From: Tardiphaga sp.
GTDB lineage: Bacteria > Pseudomonadota > Alphaproteobacteria > Rhizobiales > Xanthobacteraceae
DNA length: 10,436 nucleotides
Direction: 5' to 3'
Assembly: GCA_028290765.1 (NCBI GenBank)
Contig: JAQGJF010000181.1
Span: 1 to 10,436, forward strand
The notes under the pieces are model-generated. The model saw only the letters and a program-made list of their open reading frames with translations, did not search any database and was not told the DNA's origin. The translations under genes and the position numbers were made by a program. Each line of letters starts with the position of its first letter. Positions within the stretch are counted from its first letter, which is position 1. Shown piece by piece: positions 1 through 6,593 of this stretch.

Positions 1-563
1 CCGAAAACGTCTTCGCCGAAGTCGAACAGGCGGCGTTCTCGCCTGCCAACATCGTGCCGGGCATCAGCTATTCACCCGACAAGATGCTGCAGGCGCGGCT
101 GTTCTCCTATGGAGACGCGCAACGTTATCGCCTGGGGGTCAATCACCACCACATCCCGGTAAACGCGCCGAAATGCCCGTTCCACAGCTATCACCGAGAC
201 GGCGCCATGCGCACCGACGGCAACCTCGGCGGCACGCCGACCTACTTCCCCAACAGCCGGGGCGAATGGACCGACCAGCCGCAGCTCAACGAACCGCCGC
301 TTGAGATCGAAGGCGCGGCCGCACATTGGGACCATCGCGTCGATGATGATCACTACCAGCAGCCCGGAAACCTGTTCCGCAAGATGACGGCGGCCCAGCA
401 GCAGACGCTGTTCGACAACACCGCTCGCCAGGTCGGTGGTGCGGCCAGGCACATCCAGGAGCGGCATATCGCCAACTGCGCCAAGGCGGATCCGGCCTAC
501 GGCGCGGGCGTCGCCAAGGCGCTGGGCATCCATGCCAAGTCGCGGATGATCGCCGCCGAATAG
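1..563 (+). CDS. katA: Catalase, C-terminal part (5' end outside window)
   Basis: Haem catalase, which disproportionates H2O2 to water and O2. Only about the last 187 residues are present; the reading frame is open from base 3 and ends at TAG 561-563. The proximal haem region is visible as [19 protein letters not shown], with the family's R-x-F-x-Y pattern that supplies the axial tyrosine. After it come the conserved [14 protein letters not shown] and QPGNLFRKM stretches and a C-terminal helical part ending [15 protein letters not shown]. The short tail after that motif, with no flavodoxin-like extra domain, fits a small-subunit clade-3 enzyme of roughly 480-500 residues. A strong hairpin begins 17 bases after the stop. 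The next gene on the same strand is a MIP channel, so peroxide handling could link the two. Family assignment is firm; the symbol katA rather than another catalase name is by similarity from memory. Confidence 0.95.
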   Translation, partial: ENVFAEVEQAAFSPANIVPGISYSPDKMLQARLFSYGDAQRYRLGVNHHHIPVNAPKCPFHSYHRDGAMRTDGNLGGTPTYFPNSRGEWTDQPQLNEPPLEIEGAAAHWDHRVDDDHYQQPGNLFRKMTAAQQQTLFDNTARQVGGAARHIQERHIANCAKADPAYGAGVAKALGIHAKSRMIAAE

Positions 564-579
564 GCCCGCTCGCTTCCCC

Positions 580-609
580 GGCCGGCGGCGCGCCCACGTG
601 CCGTCGGCC
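580..609 (+). terminator. Hairpin after catalase, possible terminator
   Basis: GGCCGGCGGCGC (580-591) pairs with GTGCCGTCGGCC (598-609) over 12 bp, including two G-U wobbles, around a 6-nt loop. It lies 17 nt downstream of the catalase stop. No T-run follows, so it may act as a weak terminator or as an mRNA 3'-end stabiliser rather than a classical intrinsic terminator. The stem is seen directly; the role is inferred. Confidence 0.45.
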
Positions 610-683
610 ATTCCCAACCAGCGTATCGTTTCTTGGCGCCAACATGCTTGCGCCGAGCGGTCGTCTTATCTCTGGAGTCAAAC

Positions 684-1430
684 ATGTCCAACCGGATTGC
701 ACCAAAGCTCCTTGCGGAGTTCATCGGCACCTTCTCGTTTGTGTTCATCGGCGCCGGTGCCGCGGCCGTGGTCGGCGACGGCGTCGGCCTGCCCGGTATC
801 GCCGCGATCGCCTTCGCTCACGGCTTGACCATCATGGCCTTCGCCTTTGCCTATGGCTCGGTGTCGGGTGGACACATGAACCCCGCCGTCACGATCGGCG
901 TGCTCGCCGCCGGCGCAATGCGGGCCGGCGAGGCGATCGGCTACATCGTCAGCCAGTTCATCGGCGGCGTCGCTGGCGCGCTATTGCTGCGGACCGTACT
1001 GGGCGGTGCCGGCACCGGCCTTGGCGTGCCTGCACTCGCCCACAACCTCGCTCTGGGCGCCACATCCCTCACGATCACACCTGCTGCCGGCTTCATCATC
1101 GAGGCCGTGCTCGCCTTTTTCCTGGTCACGGTCGTGCTCAGCACGGCGATTGCGGGCCGCGCCGGCAATCTCGCACCGCTGGCGATCGGAATGACGCTGA
1201 CCTTCAATATCCTCATGGGCGGAGCCCTCACGGGAGCCCCCTTCAACCCGGCGCGGGCGCTGGGCCCGATGGTCGCGACCGGCAATTTCAACGATGTCTG
1301 GCTGTACCTGACGGCCCCGATCGTCGGTGCCATCATCGCCGCCCTTCTGCACACCGGCCTCGGCCGGCTTGCCCGAGAGGGGACGGGGACGGCGACAGCC
1401 GATGCGGCTGCGCGGACGCCTGCGGAATGA
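684..1430 (+). CDS. MIP-family channel (aquaporin) with TIP-like filter
   Basis: Six-helix inner-membrane channel of the major intrinsic protein family, 248 residues. Both pore half-helices are intact: SGGHMNPAVT (NPA at 66-68) and GAPFNPARALGP (NPA at 188-190). I chose ATG 684 because GGAG at 674-677 sits at good SD distance; an in-frame TTG at 633 only adds a non-membrane tail. Counting from the NPA motifs against E. coli AqpZ, the aromatic/arginine filter is His46, Ile176, Ala185 and Arg191, instead of Phe-His-Thr-Arg (AqpZ) or Trp-Gly-Phe-Arg (GlpF). That set matches plant tonoplast intrinsic proteins, and the second half (APLAIG..., NIL, GPM..GNF..VW) also reads TIP-like. TIPs conduct H2O2, ammonia and urea as well as water. 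Position beside a catalase suggests peroxide; ammonia or urea are alternatives. The MIP call is firm, the substrate is inferred. Confidence 0.93.
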   Translation: MSNRIAPKLLAEFIGTFSFVFIGAGAAAVVGDGVGLPGIAAIAFAHGLTIMAFAFAYGSVSGGHMNPAVTIGVLAAGAMRAGEAIGYIVSQFIGGVAGALLLRTVLGGAGTGLGVPALAHNLALGATSLTITPAAGFIIEAVLAFFLVTVVLSTAIAGRAGNLAPLAIGMTLTFNILMGGALTGAPFNPARALGPMVATGNFNDVWLYLTAPIVGAIIAALLHTGLGRLAREGTGTATADAAARTPAE

Positions 1431-1445
1431 GTCCCATTCGGGACT
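1430..1445 (+). terminator. Short hairpin overlapping the channel gene stop
   Basis: AGTCCC (1430-1435) and GGGACT (1440-1445) form a perfect 6-bp stem with a 4-nt ATTC loop. The stem starts at the last base of the TGA stop. No T-run follows, so termination is only a possibility. Confidence 0.25.
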
Positions 1446-1476
1446 GTTGAAATCCATCTCCGACCTCATCTTGAGG

Positions 1477-1504
1477 CCTTCGAGACGCCGCGCGAAAAGC
1501 GCGG
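1477..1504 (+). repeat. REP-like palindromic element, copy 1
   Basis: A 28-nt unit begins CCTTCGAGACG and ends in a hairpin CCGCGC-GAAAA-GCGCGG (1488-1504; G1487-C1505 adds a seventh pair). It lies inside a longer imperfect palindromic zone, about 1462-1518: CCTCATCTTGAGG on the left and CTCCTCGGGAAGAGG on the right. The layout matches the short interspersed palindromes abundant between genes in Bradyrhizobium and Rhodopseudomonas. A second copy with 24 of 28 identical bases is at 6524-6551. Between convergent or tandem genes such elements may act as transcript-end structures. Confidence 0.6.
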
Positions 1505-1573
1505 CTCCTCGGGAAGAGGCCGGTTTCGCCCCGAGCTCTGCGGCAGCTCTAAAGTGCAGGGAGACGGTGAACA

Positions 1574-1636
1574 ATGAAGAAATCAATCGCCGTGACCTTA
1601 GTAGCTTTGACGTATCGGACGCCGCGATCGCCGTAG
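1574..1636 (+). CDS. Short leader ORF, 20 codons, upstream of CrtC-like gene
   Basis: ATG 1574 is preceded by AGGGAG (1558-1563) at 10-nt spacing and opens a frame reading MKKSIAVTLVAL, then TYRTPRSP and TAG at 1634-1636. The stop codon overlaps the SD (AGGAGA, 1635-1640) of the gene starting at 1647, an arrangement typical of translational coupling or of regulatory leader peptides. The beginning resembles a signal peptide (Lys-Lys followed by a hydrophobic run) that breaks off, so it could instead be the remnant of a deleted exported-protein gene. It contains TTA, GTA and TTG codons, uncommon in this GC-rich setting. Whether it is translated is unknown. Confidence 0.4.
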   Translation: MKKSIAVTLVALTYRTPRSP

Positions 1637-1646
1637 GAGAGATACC

Positions 1647-2729
1647 ATGCAGGGCAGCGAGAATGGCCGCTTGCGGCTGGCAGACCGACCCGCCGATTAC
1701 AATAGACTTGGCATCGCTCCCATTGAAATAGCGGAGTTCGAAGACGGTCAACGCATCAGTTCCGATAGCGGCTGCTATGAATGGTGGTACTTCGATGCCC
1801 ATCTCGACGACGGCGCGACTGTCGTCGTGGTGTTCTATACCAAGCCCAATGTCAGCCCCAATGGTCCACTTGCACCAAGGGTCACCATCAACATCACCCT
1901 GCCTGACGGCCGCAACTTCGACAAGCTCCTCGACACCGCCCCGGAGATGTTCAACGCATCGAAATCTACCTGCGACGTCTGGATCGGAACGAACCACTTC
2001 GTCGGCAATCTCAATCGCTACCGCATCACGGCAACCATTGAGGAAATATCGGTCGACATCGAATTGAGCGGACAGGTCCGCGCCTGGCGTCCCAAGTCCG
2101 GTCATCTCTATTTCGGTGCCGAACGGCACGAAAAACTCTTCGCCTGGCTTCCCTCGGTGCCCAATGGGCTGGCAAGCGTCCGCCATAGAATCGGCGATGA
2201 GGAGCACCACGCATCCGGTAGCGGCTATCATGATCATAATTGGGGCGACGTCCCCATGCAGATGCTCATCCATGACTGGTATTGGGCGCGCGCCAGCGCC
2301 GGTCCGTATACGATCATCGCATCCTGCATTACGGCGACCGCCGCCTACGGTTATGAAACGCAGGTCGTCTACATGCTGGCAAGGGACGGGAAGATCATCG
2401 CTGACAACGTATCCTTCGAGACGGATCGCGTCGCGATGGATAGCAAGACCGGCAAGCCGGTGGCGAATGTCACAAGATACACTTATCACGATGCCAACAC
2501 GCGCTATGTCGTGTCATTCAAGCGCGAGGAGACCATCCTGCAAGTCATTTTCGCCGACCGCATGCCGATTCTCAAGCGGATCGTCGCCCAACTGATCGGT
2601 TTTGACGCAGCCTATCACCGCTTCACCGGCAAGGTCACGATCGAGAAGTTAGAGGGGGGCGTGCGCGTGGAGTGTTTCGACGATCGTGCCATCTGGGAAC
2701 TGATGTATTTCGGCAAGGCGCGGCCTTAA
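1647..2729 (+). CDS. CrtC/AttH-type lipocalin-like protein
   Basis: A 360-residue protein of the superfamily containing carotenoid 1,2-hydratase (CrtC), AttH and related two-barrel lipocalin-like enzymes. The hallmarks are YEWWYFD at 44-50 near the start of the first barrel and YHDHNWG at 194-200 opening the second; in CrtC-family enzymes these conserved acidic, aromatic and His residues line the active site. No signal peptide or transmembrane helix is apparent. ATG 1647 has a clear SD (AGGAGA, 1635-1640) at 6-nt spacing. No carotenoid genes are seen nearby, so true CrtC activity (hydration of neurosporene or lycopene ends) is not supported; related proteins act as cyclases or Diels-Alderase-like enzymes in other pathways. 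The gene stands alone on the plus strand, ahead of convergent xapX. Superfamily call is good; substrate unknown. Confidence 0.8.
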   Translation: MQGSENGRLRLADRPADYNRLGIAPIEIAEFEDGQRISSDSGCYEWWYFDAHLDDGATVVVVFYTKPNVSPNGPLAPRVTINITLPDGRNFDKLLDTAPEMFNASKSTCDVWIGTNHFVGNLNRYRITATIEEISVDIELSGQVRAWRPKSGHLYFGAERHEKLFAWLPSVPNGLASVRHRIGDEEHHASGSGYHDHNWGDVPMQMLIHDWYWARASAGPYTIIASCITATAAYGYETQVVYMLARDGKIIADNVSFETDRVAMDSKTGKPVANVTRYTYHDANTRYVVSFKREETILQVIFADRMPILKRIVAQLIGFDAAYHRFTGKVTIEKLEGGVRVECFDDRAIWELMYFGKARP

Positions 2730-2892
2730 AGCCTGAGATCCAAAATCGTGAATGACTACCTGCGCTGCAGCGGTTATGGCGGTCATGCCCGGATCGCGAA
2801 AACAAAGACCGGCCGACGCCCGCCGCACTCGAGACAAACATTCAGCAAGATATCATGACCCGTTTGCTTCCAACTCGTGCTGAGGTCCTAAT

Positions 2893-3129
2893 TCATTCCG
2901 TGTGCCCCCGCCGCAACGAAGCGTGATCGCCGTCCACATCGCTCTGCAGGGAAGTCTGAGCAGGTCGCACGAAACGGTGTTTCGCCAAATCGACCGCGTG
3001 CTGCCCCAACACCATGCCAAACAGGCCAACAAGGGCGATCATCGGCGGCGCTGGAGAACGGACCTGGACCAGGCCATAGGCCCCGCCCACCGCCAGCCCC
3101 ATGAGCAGAGATACGAGATATCCGGTCAT
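2893..3129 (-). CDS. XapX domain small membrane protein
   Basis: A 78-residue protein with the XapX (DUF1427) core: a first hydrophobic helix at about 4-22, the signature RSPAPP at 24-29, and a second helix at about 30-47 reading IALVGLFGMVLG. The family's function is not established; members are small inner-membrane proteins often encoded next to oxidoreductases. The tail of about 30 residues after the second helix is charged and probably cytoplasmic. ATG 3129 is chosen because AGGAAAG lies just upstream and overlaps the stop codon of the preceding gene, whose TAG ends at 3143. That 13-nt gap implies the last position in one transcript with the MDR oxidoreductase. A longer in-frame start at 3267 would lie inside that gene and is not needed. 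Confidence 0.85.
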   Translation of the reverse strand: MTGYLVSLLMGLAVGGAYGLVQVRSPAPPMIALVGLFGMVLGQHAVDLAKHRFVRPAQTSLQSDVDGDHASLRRGHTE

Positions 3130-3142
3130 CGCTGCCACTTTC

Positions 3143-4111
3143 CTATTCCTGCGGCCGCAGAACCACCCGGCCGGCAGAGCCGGCCGCGACCTCGCGGTAG
3201 GCTTCCTGCGCCTTGCCAAGGCCGCAAATCTTCGAAATCGGCGCGGCACGGTAGTCTCCCGCGACAAACCCCGGCGTGAGCGCCTCCAGCACCTTCGCCG
3301 AGGCCGTGAGATCGCGCTTCAGCGTGTCTACGCCATAGATCCTGCTTTCGTTGTGATAGAAATCGGCGACGTCGAAGCTCACCTCGCGCTGGCCGGTCGC
3401 GGCAATCTCGACCAGCCGACCATGGGGGGCCAAGCTAGCGACGGCGTTGCGGAACATGACGCCGCCGACCAGGTCAAAGACGACATCCGCGCCTTTTCCG
3501 CCGGTCGACGCACGGACCTCGGCGGGCAGATCTTCCGTGCCCCGGATCAATTTTTCGGCAATGCCGTGAATCGGCGCGTCCGGATGCGGGGTATGACGGT
3601 CGCTGCCGATCACGCGGGCGCCCAAGCGGCGAGCGATCTGAGCTGCGGCACCACCGACGCCGCCTCCGGCGCCGATCAACAGAACCGTCTCGCCGGCCCT
3701 GAGCCCTGCCGCTTCAAGGCCACACCAGGCGGCCATGTAATTGACCCCAACCGACGCGGCCCGGTCGAAGCTGAGGTTGTCGGGCCTGCGACGCAGACTA
3801 GCCACTGGCACGGCGATCATCTCTGCATGGGTGCCATCGCGGCTGAAGCCGGTATCGCCGCCGGTTCCCCAGACCTGGGCCCCGATCCACTCGGGCGGCC
3901 CCGCCTCGACCACGCCGGCGAAATCGCGGCCTGGGATACGCGGCAGCGTCGTCTGCTTCATGGCTCCGGCGACGTTCTTGACGTCGCTCGGATTGACCGA
4001 CGCTGCCATCACTCGCACTAGCGCCGTTGTCTCGGTAATGGCCGGTGCCGCTATCTGCGCCAACTCAAGAACGGCCGGATCGCCAAAAGACTTGAACCGT
4101 ATCGCACGCAT
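3143..4111 (-). CDS. Zinc-free MDR oxidoreductase (quinone oxidoreductase type)
   Basis: A 322-residue medium-chain dehydrogenase/reductase of the NADPH:quinone oxidoreductase branch. The N-terminal GroES-like domain carries SVNPSD (38-43) and PGRDFAGVV (60-68). The Rossmann domain has the nucleotide motif GAGGGVGGAAAQIA (147-160). The Cys and His ligands of zinc alcohol dehydrogenases are absent, which points to reduction of quinones or of C=C bonds in unsaturated carbonyls (enones, acrolein-like aldehydes) rather than alcohol oxidation. ATG 4111 follows a purine-rich stretch (GGAAAGG, AGGG) on the minus strand. It is 54 nt after the HD gene and 13 nt before xapX, so it is probably in the fdhA transcript. 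That context favours a reactive-carbonyl substrate, but this is inferred. Confidence 0.88.
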   Translation of the reverse strand: MRAIRFKSFGDPAVLELAQIAAPAITETTALVRVMAASVNPSDVKNVAGAMKQTTLPRIPGRDFAGVVEAGPPEWIGAQVWGTGGDTGFSRDGTHAEMIAVPVASLRRRPDNLSFDRAASVGVNYMAAWCGLEAAGLRAGETVLLIGAGGGVGGAAAQIARRLGARVIGSDRHTPHPDAPIHGIAEKLIRGTEDLPAEVRASTGGKGADVVFDLVGGVMFRNAVASLAPHGRLVEIAATGQREVSFDVADFYHNESRIYGVDTLKRDLTASAKVLEALTPGFVAGDYRAAPISKICGLGKAQEAYREVAAGSAGRVVLRPQE

Positions 4112-4165
4112 GACCCTATCGCCTTTCCGATAAACCTAGTGCAGGCGTCGTGACGCGCGCGGCCG

Positions 4166-4825
4166 TCAGGCCTTCCAGGCCGATCCACGGATCACGCTGC
4201 AGAAATTGCCGCGCCGGAAAGCCGGGTCCTTGTCCGCCAGCACGTCGGCCTTGACGTTGCCGAATGTCGTGTCGGGCTTGTGCTTGATGCCGTCGTAGAA
4301 CGTCTGGATGATGTCTTCCTTGAAATGTGGGGTCCGCGGATGGGTGTGCACGACAGCCTCGCGCTCGGCGTCGCTGTAGTCGGCATAGCTCAGCCCCAGC
4401 ACGTCCATCTCGACACCGGCCCTCACCAGAGCGACGACGGGGTGCATGTGCTGTGGGATCCCCGGCGTCGTGTGCAGGGCGATCGCCGTCCAGACCGTAT
4501 CGATGTCATTCTGGGCAATACCGTGAGCACGAAGAAAGTCGCGGGCGGCATTCGCACCGTCGACCTCGAAACGCTCGTGGTCGCTGCTGTGCGCAGGCGT
4601 AAGGCCCATGTCGTGAAACATCGCGCCCGCATAGAGCAGTTCGCGATCGAATTTGAGACCACGGCGCATTCCGGCAAGCGCGCCCCAGTAATAGACGCGA
4701 CTCGAATGGTGGAACAGCAGCGCCGGTTCGGTATCCCGGACAAGCTCTGTGATCCCACGGGCGAGGCTGGTGTCGGGAATACGGATACCTTCAACCGAGA
4801 ATGTCTTTTCGGCCACAAATGCCAT
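4166..4825 (-). CDS. HD-domain hydrolase, cyanamide hydratase-like
   Basis: A 219-residue soluble HD-superfamily protein. Candidate metal ligands follow the H...HD...D order: His39/His40 in FHHSSRVYYWG, His71-Asp72 in MFHDMGLTPAH and Asp141 in GVEMDVLG, with His118 (LHTTPG) as a further conserved site. The sequence around the HD pair and the WGALAG helix resembles proteins annotated as cyanamide hydratase (Cah/Ddi2 type, cyanamide to urea) rather than (p)ppGpp or cyclic-dinucleotide phosphodiesterases. ATG 4825 is selected because AAGGAGAG lies upstream at good spacing; an in-frame ATG 12 codons earlier (4861) has no SD and overlaps the intergenic hairpin. It is second in the fdhA cluster. 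A small nitrile-, amide- or carbonyl-derived substrate is plausible; true activity is unknown. Confidence 0.8.
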   Translation of the reverse strand: MAFVAEKTFSVEGIRIPDTSLARGITELVRDTEPALLFHHSSRVYYWGALAGMRRGLKFDRELLYAGAMFHDMGLTPAHSSDHERFEVDGANAARDFLRAHGIAQNDIDTVWTAIALHTTPGIPQHMHPVVALVRAGVEMDVLGLSYADYSDAEREAVVHTHPRTPHFKEDIIQTFYDGIKHKPDTTFGNVKADVLADKDPAFRRGNFCSVIRGSAWKA

Positions 4826-4860
4826 TGCGCTCTCCTTTGAATGAGCCTGATCGTAATTCA

Positions 4861-4883
4861 CCCGGCAAGGCCCGCTTGCCGGG
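4861..4883 (-). terminator. GC-rich hairpin between fdhA and the HD gene
   Basis: CCCGGCAAG (4861-4869) and CTTGCCGGG (4875-4883) form a perfect 9-bp stem with a 5-nt loop, beginning 15 nt past the fdhA stop. On the minus strand it is followed by TGAATTACG, a poor U-tract. It may partially terminate the fdhA transcript or protect its 3' end, giving higher fdhA than downstream expression. The stem is certain; the role is inferred. Confidence 0.5.
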
Positions 4884-4897
4884 GATTGATTCCGCTT

Positions 4898-6106
4898 TCA
4901 GGCCGCCCTGGGGAGTTGCCCGTGCGGATCGATGACAAATTTGTTCGCGACCCCCGCATCGAAGGATTTGTAGCCTTCCGGCGCCTGCTCGAGATCGATC
5001 ACTTTGACATTGACGATCTTGGCGATCGGCAGTCGGTCCCAAAGTATCGCCTGCATGAGTTGCCGGTTGTATTTCAGCACCGGCGTCTGGCCGGTATGGA
5101 GGCTGTGGGATTTTGCCCAGCCCAGACCGAGGCGCAGACTGAGGTTGCCGTTTTTGGCTGCCTGCTCCCTGGCACCGGGATCGTCGGTCACATAGAGGCC
5201 GGGGATGCCGATCGCACCGGCTGCCCGGGTGATTTCCATCAGGCTGTTCAGTACGACAGCAGGCGCCTCGACGACCTTGCCGTCTGTTCCCTGCGCCTTG
5301 GCTTCGAAGCCGACGCAGTCGATTGCGCAATCGACTTCCGGAACGCCCAGGACGTCGGCGACGAGTTCGCCCAGCCGGTCGTGTCGGGTAAGGTCGATCG
5401 GCTCGAAACCGACGTTCTTGGCGTGGGCGAGCCGCTCCTTGTTCATGTCCCCGATCAACACGGCTGCCGCGCCGAGAATGCGCGCGGACGCCGCGGCGGC
5501 AAGCCCCACCGGTCCCGCGCCGGCGACATAGACTGTCGATCCGACGCCGACCTTGGCGGTGACGGCGCCATGAAATCCCGTCGGCAGGATATCGGAGAGG
5601 CAGGTCAGATCGCGGATCTTTTCCATCGCCCGCTCCCTGTCCGGAAACTTCAGAAGGTTGAAATCGGCATAGGGCACCATGACGTAGTCGGCCTGGCCGC
5701 CGATCCATCCGCCCATATCGACATAACCATAGGCGCCGCCGGCGCGGTCGGAGTTGACATGAAGGCAGACGCCGGTGTCGCCTTCGCGACAGGTCCGGCA
5801 GCGGCCGCAGGCGACATTGAAAGGCACCGATACCAGGTCGCCGATCCCGAGGTACTCGACGTCACGGCCTTTCTCGATCACCTCGCCGGTGATCTCATGT
5901 CCGAGCACCATGCCGGCCGGCGCCGTGGTGCGGCCGCGGACCATGTGCTGGTCGGAGCCGCAGATATTCGTCGTGACGACCTTGAGAATGACGCCGTGGT
6001 CGATCGTCTTTCCTGCCGGATTGCGGAAGGTCGGAAAGTCGATCTTCTGAACTTCGACGCTGCCTGGTTTAAGGTAAACCACGCCACGATTGGAATTGGA
6101 AGACAT
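4898..6106 (-). CDS. fdhA: Glutathione-independent formaldehyde dehydrogenase
   Basis: A 402-residue zinc MDR enzyme of the Pseudomonas putida formaldehyde dehydrogenase type, which oxidises formaldehyde to formate with NAD+ and needs no glutathione; relatives dismutate aldehydes. Catalytic zinc ligands are visible as Cys49 (NICGSDQH), His70 with Glu71 (LGHEITGEV) and Asp172 (CLSDILPTG). Structural zinc ligands are Cys100, 103, 106 and 114 (CGRCRTCREGDTGVC). All are shifted by three from the P. putida numbering. The Rossmann motif AGAGPVG is at 195-201. The long insertion typical of this subgroup is retained, consistent with tightly bound NAD. I use ATG 6106, with AAGGAA at 6114-6119 as SD; an in-frame TTG at 6112 would leave no SD spacing. 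It heads the leftward cluster with the HD, MDR and XapX genes. Its 5' region carries repeat R1. Confidence 0.95.
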   Translation of the reverse strand: MSSNSNRGVVYLKPGSVEVQKIDFPTFRNPAGKTIDHGVILKVVTTNICGSDQHMVRGRTTAPAGMVLGHEITGEVIEKGRDVEYLGIGDLVSVPFNVACGRCRTCREGDTGVCLHVNSDRAGGAYGYVDMGGWIGGQADYVMVPYADFNLLKFPDRERAMEKIRDLTCLSDILPTGFHGAVTAKVGVGSTVYVAGAGPVGLAAAASARILGAAAVLIGDMNKERLAHAKNVGFEPIDLTRHDRLGELVADVLGVPEVDCAIDCVGFEAKAQGTDGKVVEAPAVVLNSLMEITRAAGAIGIPGLYVTDDPGAREQAAKNGNLSLRLGLGWAKSHSLHTGQTPVLKYNRQLMQAILWDRLPIAKIVNVKVIDLEQAPEGYKSFDAGVANKFVIDPHGQLPRAA

Positions 6107-6266
6107 CGGCAATTTCCTTTGGGTCGGAGCCCGAGCCTAGTTTCGATGTGCTGATTTTCTGCGGGCGAGGCGACGCCATCCGCCTGCGCGCAGACCCTCT
6201 CAGCGAATCCCCGCGGTCGGACCGATCCTGGGAAGCGATCCCAAGCCGGCAGCAACCGGGGTTGGA

Positions 6267-6471
6267 TCGAACGTAGCGATCTGCCGGTACATCGGCTTTG
6301 CCGTTCTTGCTGCGACTGACGCGTTCTTGCGCCCATTCTCTTTCTTGGCATCGCGCCGGCAAATCGGCCGGGACGGAATACTCGCCTCCTGCTTCGAAGT
6401 TGCAGAGGACACGTGAGCTCCAAACAATGGTGACAGTCGCGTGTCAACTCGGCGTGAGTGCGGCCGACGGC
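6267..6471 (+). repeat. Diverged direct repeat R1 (upstream of fdhA)
   Basis: Two blocks recur at 7116-7285 in the same orientation. The left block 6267-6333 begins TCGAACGTAGCGA and matches 7116-7182 at about 80% over 67 nt without gaps. The right block 6410-6471 matches 7224-7285 at about 87% over 62 nt; within it, 28 of 29 bases are identical around GTGACAGTCGCGT and TCAACTCGGCGTGAG. The middle differs in length and content (76 nt here, 41 nt in R2). The near edge lies 161 bases from the fdhA start codon position. Confidence 0.75.
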
Positions 6472-6523
6472 ACCAGGATTGATGAATCCAGCTCCGGCCT
6501 TATCCCGAGACGGGCGTCGCCAT

Positions 6524-6551
6524 CCTTCGAGCGGCCGCGCGAAGAGTGCGG
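6524..6551 (+). repeat. REP-like palindromic element, copy 2
   Basis: The 28-nt unit CCTTCGAGCGG...GTGCGG matches copy 1 (1477-1504) at 24 of 28 bases in the same orientation and follows CAT, giving the CATCCTTCGAG opening usual for these elements. One arm of the inner hairpin carries a C-to-T change relative to copy 1 and the right-hand arm of the outer palindrome has decayed, so this copy looks old. It sits just downstream of the exported Cys protein gene (minus strand), where it could serve as a 3'-end structure. Confidence 0.5.
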
Positions 6552-6593
6552 ACAAGGTCGGTATCGTCACAAGATCAGGCGCGTCCGAAGCGA

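Larger units (their letters stand above)
6107..6593. other. Intergenic region upstream of fdhA (487 bp)
   Basis: No gene is supported here. The stretch holds the fdhA SD at its left end, repeat R1 (6267-6471) and REP-like copy 2 (6524-6551). On the minus strand it must contain the fdhA promoter, unless fdhA is read through from the exported-protein gene ending at 6594. I could not pick a convincing -35/-10 pair, nor an EcfG-type or sigma-54 site. Confidence 0.6.

Noticed and set aside
633..642. TTGGCGCCAA palindrome upstream of the channel gene
   Set aside because: Ten base pairs of GC-rich dyad is common by chance; no second site or promoter context supports an operator.
981..2489. Long open frame on the minus strand (about 500 codons) across the channel and CrtC-like genes
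   Set aside because: Antisense to two well-supported genes, low-complexity Arg/Gly-rich translation and no recognisable motif; a GC-rich shadow frame.
2730..2892. Gap between the convergent CrtC-like gene and xapX searched for a bidirectional terminator
   Set aside because: Only a 10-bp gapless palindrome (2763-2772) is present, with no loop or T-run, so no terminator is called.
3101..4021. Plus-strand open frame of about 300 codons opposite the MDR oxidoreductase
   Set aside because: Shadow of a gene with a clear Rossmann motif; the translation has no domain features.
4841..6154. Long plus-strand open frame opposite fdhA
   Set aside because: It mirrors the codon structure of fdhA, whose zinc and NAD motifs are intact; no SD or family features on the plus strand.
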